From: Lentzea xinjiangensis
Lineage (GTDB): Bacteria; Actinomycetota; Actinomycetes; Mycobacteriales; Pseudonocardiaceae
NCBI RefSeq assembly: GCF_900110955.1
Contig: NZ_FOFR01000032.1
Span: forward strand, 21,155 to 85,154
Reading direction: 5' to 3'
Length of the DNA stretch: 64,000 nt
Shown: positions 16,967-25,255 of the stretch, piece after piece
How positions within the stretch are numbered: the stretch's first letter is position 1
How the letters are laid out: every line of letters starts with the position of its first letter
The notes under the pieces: model-generated
Told to the model about the DNA's origin: nothing
Seen by the model: the letters and a program-made list of their open reading frames with translations, nothing else
Databases searched by the model: none
Position numbers and translations under genes: made by a program

Positions 16967-18166
16967 GTGACCGTGAGCACAACTGAGGCGATTTCCAGTG
17001 GTGGTGAGTCGACGTTCGACTGGATCGACGTCCGCTCGCAAGCGCGCGCCAAGGCGGGGCTGACCCGGCGGCTGCGGCCGCGCACGGCGGACTCGACGGA
17101 CCTCGACCTCGCGAGCAACGACTACCTGGGGCTCGCCAAGGACAAGCGCGTCGCGGGCGCCGCGGCCGCCGCCACGCTCAAGTGGGGCGCGGGCTCCACG
17201 GGGTCGCGGCTGGTCACGGGATCGACGGAGCTGCACGCGGAGCTGGAGTTCGAGCTCGCGAACTTCTGCGGCGCGCAGTCGGCGCTGGTGTTCAGCAGCG
17301 GCTACGCCGCGAACCTCGGCGCGGTCACGGCGCTCACCGGTCCGGGCACGGCGATCGTGGCCGACCAGCACATCCACGCCTCGCTGATCGACGGCACGCG
17401 GCTGTCCAAGGCCGACGTCGTCGTCGCCGGCCACTGCGACGTCCGGCAGGTCCGGCACGCGCTGGAGACCCGCGGCAAACGGCGCGCGATCGTGGTCACC
17501 GACTCGGTCTTCAGCGTCGACGGCGACATCGCCCCGTTGGCCGAGCTGCACGAGGCCTGCCGCGCGACCGGGGCCGCGCTGGTCGTCGACGACGCGCACG
17601 GTCTCGGTGTCGTCGGTCCCGGCGGCCGCGGAGCCGTGGCCGAGGCGGGCATCGTCAGGGCGCCGGACGTGATCACCACGCTGACGCTGAGCAAGTCGCT
17701 CGGCGCGCAGGGCGGCGCGGTGCTCGGCCCCAGCCGGGTGATCAAGCACCTGGTCGACACCGCGCGGACGTTCATCTTCGACACCGGTCTCGCGCCGAGC
17801 AGCGCGGCGGCGGCCCTCGCGGCGATCAAGATCCTGCGCGAGGAGCCGGACCGCCCCGAGCGCGCGCTGACGGTCGCGCACGACCTGAGCAACCGCCTGG
17901 CGGAAGCCGGTTTCGACGTCAGCACGCCGGCCTCGGCCGTGGTCAGCGTGCGGGCGCCGTCGCCGGAGCAGGCGTTCCAGTGGGCCGAGAACTGCCGCGC
18001 GAACGGCGTCGTCGTCGGCTGCTTCCGGCCGCCGTCGGTGCCGGACCAGATCAGCAGGCTGCGGCTCACCGCGCGCGCCGACCTGACCGAGGCCGACATC
18101 GCGCGCGCGGTGCGCGTGATCAGGGAATGCGCCGCATCCGCAGGTGTGGGATCCCGTCCTCGATGA
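16967..18166 (+). CDS. bioF: 8-amino-7-oxononanoate synthase / alpha-oxoamine synthase
   Basis: A 399-residue PLP enzyme with LDLASNDYLGLAKDKRV, GAGSTGSRLVTGST, VVDDAHGLGVVGPGGRG and the Schiff-base lysine in TLTLSKSLGAQGG. AONS condenses pimeloyl thioester with alanine in biotin synthesis. Sister alpha-oxoamine synthases (KBL, and CqsA or other secondary-metabolite enzymes) look alike, and no bioA, bioB or bioD is nearby. GTG at 16967 has GGGAG 9 nt upstream; GTG 16973 is the alternative. Its 3' end overlaps the convergent acetyltransferase by 47 nt. Confidence 0.85.
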   Translation: MTVSTTEAISSGGESTFDWIDVRSQARAKAGLTRRLRPRTADSTDLDLASNDYLGLAKDKRVAGAAAAATLKWGAGSTGSRLVTGSTELHAELEFELANFCGAQSALVFSSGYAANLGAVTALTGPGTAIVADQHIHASLIDGTRLSKADVVVAGHCDVRQVRHALETRGKRRAIVVTDSVFSVDGDIAPLAELHEACRATGAALVVDDAHGLGVVGPGGRGAVAEAGIVRAPDVITTLTLSKSLGAQGGAVLGPSRVIKHLVDTARTFIFDTGLAPSSAAAALAAIKILREEPDRPERALTVAHDLSNRLAEAGFDVSTPASAVVSVRAPSPEQAFQWAENCRANGVVVGCFRPPSVPDQISRLRLTARADLTEADIARAVRVIRECAASAGVGSRPR

Positions 18167-18578
18167 ACTCCGCGCCTTCGGGCACGAAGCCGAACGACGC
18201 GTAGAAGTCGGCGACATACGTCTGTGCGTCGAGCACGCACGGCGTATCACCGACGTCCGCCAGAGCCGCCTCCATCAACCGGCGGCTGAAGCCGCGGCCG
18301 CGCGCCATGCGCGCCGTGACGACCCGTCCGATCCGGAACGTGCCGTCGGGCTCTTCGAGCAGCCGCAGGTAGGCGAGCGGGTCGTGGGAGCCTTCGGCTT
18401 CCAGCCAGAAGTGCCGCGTTCCCCGTTCGAGATCGCGGCCGTCCACGTCGCAGTAGACGCTGTTCTGCTCGACGACGAACACGTCCTGGCGCAGCCGCAG
18501 GATGGCGTAGAGCTGCTCGAGGCTCAGGTCGAGGCCCCACTGCCGGCGCAGGGTGGCGGGAATCGGTGTGGTTCGCAC
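18120..18578 (-). CDS. ElaA-type GNAT acetyltransferase
   Basis: The 152-residue protein has the ElaA pattern: LEQLYAILRLRQDVFVVEQN near residue 20, CDVDGRDLE, the acetyl-CoA loop VVTARMARGRGFSRRLM and the closing FYASFGFVPEGAEFIEDGIPH. ElaA proteins are N-acetyltransferases of unknown substrate. A homologue sits next to the cob genes in mycobacteria (Rv2851c, from memory). GTG at 18578 lies just beside a duplicated 17-nt element (18587-18620). Confidence 0.87.
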   Translation of the reverse strand: MRTTPIPATLRRQWGLDLSLEQLYAILRLRQDVFVVEQNSVYCDVDGRDLERGTRHFWLEAEGSHDPLAYLRLLEEPDGTFRIGRVVTARMARGRGFSRRLMEAALADVGDTPCVLDAQTYVADFYASFGFVPEGAEFIEDGIPHLRMRRIP

Positions 18579-18586
18579 CGCACCTT

Positions 18587-18620
18587 GGATATCAGAAGCC
18601 CGCGGATATCAGAAACCCGG
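18587..18620. repeat. Tandem 17-nt direct repeat upstream of the ElaA gene
   Basis: GGATATCAGAAGCCCGC is followed at once by GGATATCAGAAACCCGG (15 of 17 identical). Each copy contains the palindrome GATATC. The pair sits 8 bp before the acetyltransferase start and 23 bp from the stop of the upstream protease gene. It may be an operator pair or a simple duplication. Confidence 0.6.
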
Positions 18621-18642
18621 AGACCTCGCCGACGCGGAACCG

Positions 18643-19377
18643 TCAGATGCCCAGCGCCGACCGGTGGTGGGCCAGCCGGGTGTAGACGCCGGGTTCGTCG
18701 GGGCGCGCGCAACCGCGGCCGAACGAGACGACGCCCGCGAGCCTGCCGCGCACGACGAGCGGCCCGCCGGAGTCGCCCACGCACGCGTCCCGGCCACCGC
18801 GCCCGGCGCACAGCATCGCGTCCGGCCGGAAGTCCGGCTCCTTCAGCGCGCACTCCTCGTCGGACAGGATCGGCACCGTCGTCTTGCGCAGCGCCAAGGC
18901 GGGCGGCGAGTTCTCCGCCGTGCGGCCCCAGCCGAGCACCACGCCGTCGGGACCCGTCTCACCGAGCGCGATCGTCCGGTAGGGCAGCGCCTGGCCCAGG
19001 GTCAGCACCGCCACGTCGTCGCCCCGGGTGACCTCGCGGTACTCCGGGTGCCGCCACACGCTCGCGACGACGGCCTCGACGCCCTCGTCCTTCACCCGCA
19101 GGTCCGTGCGACCCGCGACGACGCGCAGGTGCTCGGCCTGGCGCTGGTCCTTGCCGATGACGCCCTTCGTCGTGACGCAGTGCGCGGCGGTGATGACCTT
19201 GTCCGCGGCGACGAGCGCGCCACCGCAGATCAGCTGGCCGTCCGTGGTGGTGATCGCCACAACCCAGGGGGTGTCCGCCACCCGCGCGGGAGTCCCACCG
19301 ACGATCGCGCCGGCCGTCGGTGCGCCGCTGACCAGCGCGATCACCGCCAGCAGCACGGCAAACCGCTTACCCCTCAC
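18643..19377 (-). CDS. Secreted trypsin-like serine protease (S1 family)
   Basis: The signal peptide (MRGKRFAVLLAVIALVSGA, cleavage near TAGA) leads directly to IVGGTPARV. Triad: His in VITAAHCV, Asp in GDDVAVLTLG, Ser in CVGDSGGPLV. GGRDACVGDSGG places an Asp in the S1 pocket, so trypsin-like specificity is likely. It is 244 residues and lacks the longer tail of the 22.4-kb paralogue. The divergent LysE gene starts 149 bp away. Confidence 0.92.
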   Translation of the reverse strand: MRGKRFAVLLAVIALVSGAPTAGAIVGGTPARVADTPWVVAITTTDGQLICGGALVAADKVITAAHCVTTKGVIGKDQRQAEHLRVVAGRTDLRVKDEGVEAVVASVWRHPEYREVTRGDDVAVLTLGQALPYRTIALGETGPDGVVLGWGRTAENSPPALALRKTTVPILSDEECALKEPDFRPDAMLCAGRGGRDACVGDSGGPLVVRGRLAGVVSFGRGCARPDEPGVYTRLAHHRSALGI

Positions 19378-19526
19378 GGACCACTCCCCGTTGCGCCAGG
19401 TGGACGATTGGTCACCAACGGTAGCGACCGCGCTAGGATGACGTCAAAACCGAAGAATCTCGTGTTAACGTCTCTTGTGGCCGCAGATTTTACGGTCAGT
19501 GGCGCAGATCACGGGGGTTATGTACG

Positions 19527-20135
19527 GTGCTGTTCGACTTCGGCCAGGTCCCGGCCTTCCTCATCGCGTGCGCGGTCGTCATCGTGACCCCCGGTGTTGA
19601 CGCGTTCCTGTTGCTGCGCACGTCGTTGCGCTCCGGCACCCGCGCGGGACTGCTCGCGCTGGCGGGCATCCACTCGGCCGCCGCCGTCCAGGTGGCGCTG
19701 GTGATCTCCGGCCTGGGCGTGGTGCTGGCGCAGTACCCGGTGGTGCTCGCGGCGTTGCGCTGGATCGGCGCCGGTTACCTGCTCTACCTGGCGGTTTCCA
19801 TCACGCGCGGGCTGCTGCTGCGCTCCGGTGAGCAACCGGAGGAGACCATGAGCAACCGGCCGTTCCGGCAGGGCTTCCTGACCAACATCACCAACCCGAA
19901 GATGATCCTGTTCTCGCTCGCGTTCCTGCCGCAATTCATCGGATCGGGTGAACCGGCACCGCAGCTCGCGATGCTGGCCGTGCTGTTCCTCGGCCTCGCG
20001 GCGATCTGGGAGCTGATGATCGTGCTGGCGGCGTCACGCGTGGCCGGCCGGCTCCGGCGGCCGGGGGTGACGACCGCGCTGGACGCGGTGTGCGCGGCCG
20101 TTTTCCTGACCATGTCCGTCGGCCTGGTGCTCTGA
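19527..20135 (+). CDS. LysE/RhtB family amino-acid exporter
   Basis: A 202-residue protein with about six hydrophobic segments and the LysE-family N-terminal pattern FLIACAVVIVTPGVDAFLLLR, with the conserved TPG in the first helix. LLTNITNPK-type sequence (FLTNITNPKMILF) marks the middle, as in RhtB. It probably effluxes an amino acid or a derivative such as homoserine. GTG at 19527 follows a locally AT-rich, promoter-like stretch. The STAND regulator begins 15 nt after its stop, suggesting co-transcription. Confidence 0.87.
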   Translation: MLFDFGQVPAFLIACAVVIVTPGVDAFLLLRTSLRSGTRAGLLALAGIHSAAAVQVALVISGLGVVLAQYPVVLAALRWIGAGYLLYLAVSITRGLLLRSGEQPEETMSNRPFRQGFLTNITNPKMILFSLAFLPQFIGSGEPAPQLAMLAVLFLGLAAIWELMIVLAASRVAGRLRRPGVTTALDAVCAAVFLTMSVGLVL

Positions 20136-20150
20136 GGCACACTCGATCTC

Positions 20151-22370
20151 GTGGCGGATCGACTGCGGGCTCTGCGCGACGCGCTGGCCGCACGTCCCGG
20201 CGAACCGGTGCCGTTCGACGCGCTGATCGCCGAGGTGTGGCCGGACGGACCGCCGATGCACCCGCGCGCGGCGCTGCGCACCCTGGTCAGCAGGCTGCGC
20301 GGCACCGAGCAGGTGGTCACCGAACCGGCCGGCTACCGGCTCGTCCCCCGCCCGCCCGCGCCGTGCCAGCTCCCCGCCGACCTGCCGGACTTCGTGGGCA
20401 GGAGGGAGGAGATCGCGAGGCTCGAGCTGATCGACGCGCCGGTGCGGGCGATCACCGGGCTGCCCGGCGTCGGCAAGACGGTGCTCGCGGTCCGCGAGGC
20501 GCACCGGCTGCGCGAGCGGTTCCCTGACGGCCAGCTCTACGTGAACCTGCGCGGCTTCTCCACCGGGCCGCCGATGACGGCGGAGCAGGCGCTGGCGCGG
20601 TTCGTGAAGGCGCTCGGCGGCGGCCCGGACGACGACTACCGCGAGCTGCTGCGCCACCGGCGGGTGCTCGTGGTGCTCGACAACGCGACCGCCGGGGTGG
20701 TCGCGCCGCTGCTGCCGGCCACGCCCGGCTGTGCCGCGCTGGTCACGAGCCGCCAGGACCTGCCGCAGTTCGCGCAGGTCCGGCTGGGCGTGCTGACCGA
20801 CCAGGAGGCGCGGGAGCTGCTCAAGGGCATGCGCGTCGACGGCGACACCGGTGAGCTGGTCGAGCTGTGCGGCCGGCTGCCGCTCGCGCTGCGGATCGCC
20901 GGGGCGAACCTCGCCGGGCGCCACTTGCAGGACTACGTCGAGGAGCTGCGGGAGCACCGGCTGGACGCGTTGGAGATCGAGGGCGACACCACGGCCGTGC
21001 GGGCCACGTTCGACCTCTCGTACCGCGAGCTGTCACCACGGGCGCGGCGCACGTTCGACTTCCTCGGCGCCGTCCCCGGCCAGGACATCCCGCGCGGCCT
21101 GGCCGGTCCCGCCGCCGACGAGCTGGTCGCGGCGAACCTCGTGCAGCGCAACGACGACCGCTACCAGCTCCACGACCTCCTGCGGCTCTACGCGCACCGG
21201 CGAGCGACGGCGGACGACCGGCGAGCGGTGTTCGACTGGTACCTCAGGCACGCGGACGGCGCCGAGGCGCAGCTCAAAGCCGGCTTCACCCGGCTGCTGC
21301 CGCCCGTGCCGGACCCCGTCGCGTTCACCGGCCACGACGAGGCGGTGGCGTGGTTCGAGGCGGAGCGGCCCAACCTCGTCGCCCTCGCCGAGGACCGGCC
21401 GGACGCGGCACTGGTCGCGGCGCTGCGGACCTACCTGCTGCTCACCGGCCAGTACGCCGACCTGCGCACGATCGCGCGTGCCGCGCTGGACCGCGGCGAG
21501 ACCGGGCAGCGGGCGGCGGCGATGCGGGTGTGCCTCGCCTACCTCGACTGGCGCTTCGGCGAGCACCGCACGGCGATCGAGCACGGCGAACGGGCCATCG
21601 CCGAGTACCGCGCGGCCGGTGCGCGGCCGCAGGAGGCCAGCGCGCTGAACATCCTCGCCGGGATCTACCACGACGTCGGCGAGCTCGGGCCGGCGCGCGA
21701 GCACCTGGCCGCGGCGATCGAGATCTACGAGGCGGACGGGCTGCGGCCCCAGCTCGTCGGCGGGCTGGCCAACCTCGGGCTGGTCGAGCTGGAGCTCGGC
21801 AGGCTCTCCTCCGCCGAGGACGTGCTGCGCCGGTCCGTGCGGCTGGCCAGGGAGAGCGACGACTGGCAGCACCTCGCGAACGGGCTCAACAACCTCGGCG
21901 TGGTGCTCGCGGCCCGGCACCGGTACGCGGAGGGCGAGCAGGCGTTCCACGAGTCGCTGGACCTGGCGCGCGAGCACGGCCTCCGGCCCGTCGAGATGTC
22001 CGCGCGGGTCGAGTACGCGGAGCTGCTGCTCGCGGCCGGGAGGCCGCGGGAGGCGCGGGAGCAGGCGGGACGAGCGCTCGAACTGGCCGGGGGCGACGAC
22101 CTGCTCACCGAGGTGGACGCCTGCCTGGTGCTCGCGGAGGTGAACCGGTCGGTCGCCGAGTACGACGAGGTGCTGCGCCGCGCGGTCGACGCCGAGTTCC
22201 GCATCATCGAGGTGCGCGCGCTCGCCGGCAAGGCCGCGCTGGTGCAGGACGAGGCGTTGTACGACAAGGCGATCGAACGAGCGGAGAGCGCGGGGCTCCG
22301 CTACCGCGCCGACCTCGTCCGGGAGCTCAAGCGGACGTCGGGGTCCCGTCCCCGGTCCGGCGCCTGGTGA
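20151..22370 (+). CDS. AfsR-like STAND NTPase regulator (winged helix, NB-ARC, TPR)
   Basis: Residues ~1-70 look like a shortened OmpR/SARP-type winged helix (FDALIAEVWPDGPP ... LRTLVSRLRG ... EPAGYRLVP). An NB-ARC ATPase follows with FVGRREEIARL, Walker A GLPGVGKT (near 102), Walker B RVLVVLDNA and LCGRLPLALRIAG. From about residue 430 there are tetratricopeptide-like repeats (ALNILAGIYHDVGELGPARE, GLNNLGVVLAARHRYAEGE). Unlike classical SARP/AfsR proteins there is no BTAD domain between DNA-binding and ATPase parts. It is likely a transcriptional switch. GTG at 20151 lies 15 nt after lysE. Confidence 0.85.
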   Translation: MADRLRALRDALAARPGEPVPFDALIAEVWPDGPPMHPRAALRTLVSRLRGTEQVVTEPAGYRLVPRPPAPCQLPADLPDFVGRREEIARLELIDAPVRAITGLPGVGKTVLAVREAHRLRERFPDGQLYVNLRGFSTGPPMTAEQALARFVKALGGGPDDDYRELLRHRRVLVVLDNATAGVVAPLLPATPGCAALVTSRQDLPQFAQVRLGVLTDQEARELLKGMRVDGDTGELVELCGRLPLALRIAGANLAGRHLQDYVEELREHRLDALEIEGDTTAVRATFDLSYRELSPRARRTFDFLGAVPGQDIPRGLAGPAADELVAANLVQRNDDRYQLHDLLRLYAHRRATADDRRAVFDWYLRHADGAEAQLKAGFTRLLPPVPDPVAFTGHDEAVAWFEAERPNLVALAEDRPDAALVAALRTYLLLTGQYADLRTIARAALDRGETGQRAAAMRVCLAYLDWRFGEHRTAIEHGERAIAEYRAAGARPQEASALNILAGIYHDVGELGPAREHLAAAIEIYEADGLRPQLVGGLANLGLVELELGRLSSAEDVLRRSVRLARESDDWQHLANGLNNLGVVLAARHRYAEGEQAFHESLDLAREHGLRPVEMSARVEYAELLLAAGRPREAREQAGRALELAGGDDLLTEVDACLVLAEVNRSVAEYDEVLRRAVDAEFRIIEVRALAGKAALVQDEALYDKAIERAESAGLRYRADLVRELKRTSGSRPRSGAW

Positions 22371-22442
22371 GCGACCGGGACCCGGCGGCCGTCGGTGAGC
22401 GGCCGAGCCGCCCACCGACGACGGTGCTCGCGTGCGGCGGAG

Positions 22443-23219
22443 CTACGGGTCGACGACTTCGGCCGGTGCCGGGTTCACCACCGGGTGCAGGTCCTTGGCG
22501 TAGCGGGAGACCCGGACGTACACGCCGGGCTTGCCCTTGCGCGCGCAGCCCTCGCCCCAGGACGTGACGCCGACGAGCTTGCCCCCGGCGACGATCGGGC
22601 CGCCCGAGTCGCCCTGGCACGTGTCGACCTTGCCGCCCTCGTAGCCCGCGCAGAACATGTCCGCCTTCACGAAGTGCGGGTAGGTCCGGACGCAGTAGTC
22701 GTCCGGCAGGACCGGCAGGGTGGCCTGCATGAGGAAGCGGGACGTCCTGCCGTTCTCGCTCGTGCGGCCCCAGCCGAGCGCGCGGAGCTGCGTGCCCGGC
22801 TCGTAGAGCGGCCCGTCGGCGGCTTCGGCGAAGGGCAGCGGCGAGTACGGCAGCGCCTCGCCGAGCGTCAGGACCGCGAGGTCCTCTCCCTGGTCGGCGG
22901 CGATGAACTGCGGGTGCAGCCAGATGTCGACCGGCGTCGCCACGATCCCGGACTCGCGGTCCAGCTTGTCCTCGCGGCCCGCGACGACTCGCAGGTTGCG
23001 GGGCGAGCGGCCTTGCACGCAGTGCGCCGCGGTGAGCACCTTCGCCGGCGCGACGAGGGTGCCGCCGCAGAACTGCGCGCCACGCGCGTCCGTGAGGTGC
23101 ACGGCCCAGGGGTTCGCCGCGATCGACGCGCGCTCGCCGCCGACGACCTGCACGTCGGCGGCGGCCACACCGGTCGGGACCAGCAGAGCGGAGAGAACAA
23201 GCACCAGGAGTCGTCTCAT
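22443..23219 (-). CDS. Secreted trypsin-like serine protease (S1 family)
   Basis: Signal peptide MRRLLVLVLSALLVPTGVAAA, then VVGGERASI. Triad: His in VLTAAHCV, Asp in GEDLAVLTLG, Ser in CQGDSGGPIV. The S1-pocket Asp is in KVDTCQGDSGG. A ~20-residue C-terminal tail ends PVVNPAPAEVVDP. It sits 15 nt downstream of the M48 protease gene on the same strand, so both may be one transcript. Sequence resemblance to the 6.4- and 18.6-kb proteases suggests family expansion. Confidence 0.92.
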   Translation of the reverse strand: MRRLLVLVLSALLVPTGVAAADVQVVGGERASIAANPWAVHLTDARGAQFCGGTLVAPAKVLTAAHCVQGRSPRNLRVVAGREDKLDRESGIVATPVDIWLHPQFIAADQGEDLAVLTLGEALPYSPLPFAEAADGPLYEPGTQLRALGWGRTSENGRTSRFLMQATLPVLPDDYCVRTYPHFVKADMFCAGYEGGKVDTCQGDSGGPIVAGGKLVGVTSWGEGCARKGKPGVYVRVSRYAKDLHPVVNPAPAEVVDP

Positions 23220-23234
23220 GACTCCAGATGGTAG

Positions 23235-24257
23235 CTACTCCGCTGCGCCATTTGGAGCAACTTTGCTCCAGACCTTGCCCGCCGCGCCCATGACGGCCTC
23301 GCCGATGTCGTTGATGGTCTTGATCAGCGGGTCGGCGGAGTTGCCCATGGACTCCTTGTACGACCGGGCGGCGGACTTCACGTCGTCGGTGAGGTTGTTC
23401 GCCGGCCTGTCGTCCTCGCGGCGCGCGTACGTGCCGGTCAGGATCTCGCGGTACTCCTCGCTCGCCGACCAGCGCTGCAGCTCGGCGGCGCGCACCACGA
23501 CCAGCGGGTGCGAGCGCTCCTCGGTGTGCAGGAGCTTGAGGATGCTGTCGCGGATGTCCTCGACCTCCTCGTACTCCCTCGCCTGGGCGAGGAACTCGGC
23601 GATGTCGACCTGGCCGCCGAGGTCGCCCGCGAGCGCGACGTGCGCCCGCAGCGCGGCCTGCGGGTCCTGGCAGGCGAGCAGGCCGGCCCGGTCGCAGGAC
23701 AGCTCGGTCTTGCGCTGCCACTCGCGCAACGCCGCGATGACCGCCCGCATGGCGAGCGCGCCCGCGGGCACCCACGCGAAGGACTGCTGGAGGCCGATGA
23801 GGCGGCGCAGCAGCGTGTTGTAGAGCGCGTGGCCCGACATCACGTGGCCCATCTCGTGGCCGATGACGAACCGCAGGCTCTCGTTGTCCAGCAGGTCGAC
23901 CAGGCCGGTGGTCAGCACGATGAACGGCGTGTCGATGCCGCTCGTCCACGCCGCCTCGACCGGGTGCCGCTGCACGTAGAGCTCGGGCACCGGCTCGAGG
24001 TCGAACGCCGCGGCGACCTCGTTGCGGATGCGGTCGAGCTGCGGGTACTGCTTCGGGCCGACCCGCACGGAGGACGCGAGCTGCAGCAGGCGCTCCCCCC
24101 GTTCGGAGAAGGCCGCGGCGACCGCCTTGAGGACCGGCGCCACGGCGGGCACCGCCCTCAGCACCGCGAGGGCGCCCCGGTCGGCTGGATGTTCGTAGGC
24201 GCGCGGGCTGATCCCCGGAAAGCGCACCCTCGACGACTGCTCGATGTCCCCCGTCAC
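23235..24257 (-). CDS. M48 family metallopeptidase (HtpX/Ste24-like)
   Basis: The zinc motif HEMGHVMSGHAL (HExxH) lies near residue 155, with the downstream glutamate in KTELSCDRAGLLACQD. A hydrophobic stretch (SFAWVPAGALAMRAVIAAL) follows the zinc site, consistent with membrane association. HtpX-like proteases degrade misfolded membrane proteins. GTG at 24257 gives VTGDIEQSSRVRFPGISP; the longer upstream reading frame is antisense to the divergent hydrolase promoter. 340 residues. Confidence 0.85.
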   Translation of the reverse strand: MTGDIEQSSRVRFPGISPRAYEHPADRGALAVLRAVPAVAPVLKAVAAAFSERGERLLQLASSVRVGPKQYPQLDRIRNEVAAAFDLEPVPELYVQRHPVEAAWTSGIDTPFIVLTTGLVDLLDNESLRFVIGHEMGHVMSGHALYNTLLRRLIGLQQSFAWVPAGALAMRAVIAALREWQRKTELSCDRAGLLACQDPQAALRAHVALAGDLGGQVDIAEFLAQAREYEEVEDIRDSILKLLHTEERSHPLVVVRAAELQRWSASEEYREILTGTYARREDDRPANNLTDDVKSAARSYKESMGNSADPLIKTINDIGEAVMGAAGKVWSKVAPNGAAE

Positions 24258-24327
24258 ACCACCCAGGTTAGACACGATCCGGACGAGCCTGCACGGAATC
24301 GGCACCGGATGGTTGCAAACTGGCGCG

Positions 24328-25221
24328 GTGAGCGACGAAGACACCACCGTTCTGCCGTTGCGCGGCGGGGCCTCCGCGACGCTGGTCCGCCGCCGTGCCG
24401 CGGTCAACGACCGCGGCGCCATCCTCTACGTGCACGGCTTCGCCGACTACTTCTTCCAGGAGCACGTGGCCGAGCACTACACCGCCCAGGGCTACGACTT
24501 CTACGCGGTCGACCTGCGCGGGTACGGCCGGTCGATGCGCGACGGCGAGCTGCCGAACTACACGACCGACATGGCGGTGTACTTCGAGGAGATCGACGCC
24601 GCCATCGCCGTGATCCGCGCGGAGCACTCGCGGGTCGTGCTGATGGGGCACTCGACCGGCGGGCTCACCACGTCGTTGTGGGCGCACGAACGCCGGTCCG
24701 GCGACCTGATCGACGCGTTGGTGCTCAACAGCCCCTGGCTCGACGTCGCCGAGCCGCGGTTCCTGCGGCGGCTCGTGAAGCTCGTCGGGCGGGTCGCGCC
24801 GAAGGTGAAGGTCCGCGCGAACCTCGGCGACGCGTACGGCGCGGCGATCCACAACTCGCGCAACGGCGAGTGGGACTTCGACGTGAAGTGGAAGCCCCTC
24901 GCCGGTTTCCCCGTGCTGGCCGGGTGGATCCGGGCCGTCCTGATCGCGCAGGAGAAGGTCCACAAAGGTCTCGACGTCCGGGTGCCCGTGCTCGTGCTGC
25001 ACTCCGACAGGAGCATGCTCAACGCCCGTGAGTGGAGCGAGGACGTCTCCCAGGCCGACGCGGTGCTGGACGTCGAGGGCATGAGGCGCTGGGGCCCGAA
25101 GATCGGGCCGTCGGTCAAGGTCGTGGAGATCAAGGCCGGCATGCACGACCTGTTCCTGTCGCCGGAGCCGGTGCGCGCGGCGGCGCTGGCCGAGGTGGAC
25201 GAGTTCCTCAAAACAGCTTGA
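24328..25221 (+). CDS. Alpha/beta hydrolase, lysophospholipase/monoglyceride-lipase type
   Basis: The fold signature AILYVHGFADYFFQEHVAEHY is followed by the nucleophile elbow VVLMGHSTGGLTTSLWA (GHSTG), a late Asp in VLVLHSDRSM and a His in IKAGMHDLFLSPE. This matches Hydrolase_4 (PF12146) proteins such as PldB and monoacylglycerol lipases. No signal peptide, so cytosolic. GTG at 24328 gives 297 residues. Divergent from the M48 gene (70 bp between starts). Confidence 0.87.
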   Translation: MSDEDTTVLPLRGGASATLVRRRAAVNDRGAILYVHGFADYFFQEHVAEHYTAQGYDFYAVDLRGYGRSMRDGELPNYTTDMAVYFEEIDAAIAVIRAEHSRVVLMGHSTGGLTTSLWAHERRSGDLIDALVLNSPWLDVAEPRFLRRLVKLVGRVAPKVKVRANLGDAYGAAIHNSRNGEWDFDVKWKPLAGFPVLAGWIRAVLIAQEKVHKGLDVRVPVLVLHSDRSMLNAREWSEDVSQADAVLDVEGMRRWGPKIGPSVKVVEIKAGMHDLFLSPEPVRAAALAEVDEFLKTA

Positions 25222-25255
25222 CCTCGTCATAGGTCGAAGTTCGAGACTGGGCGTC

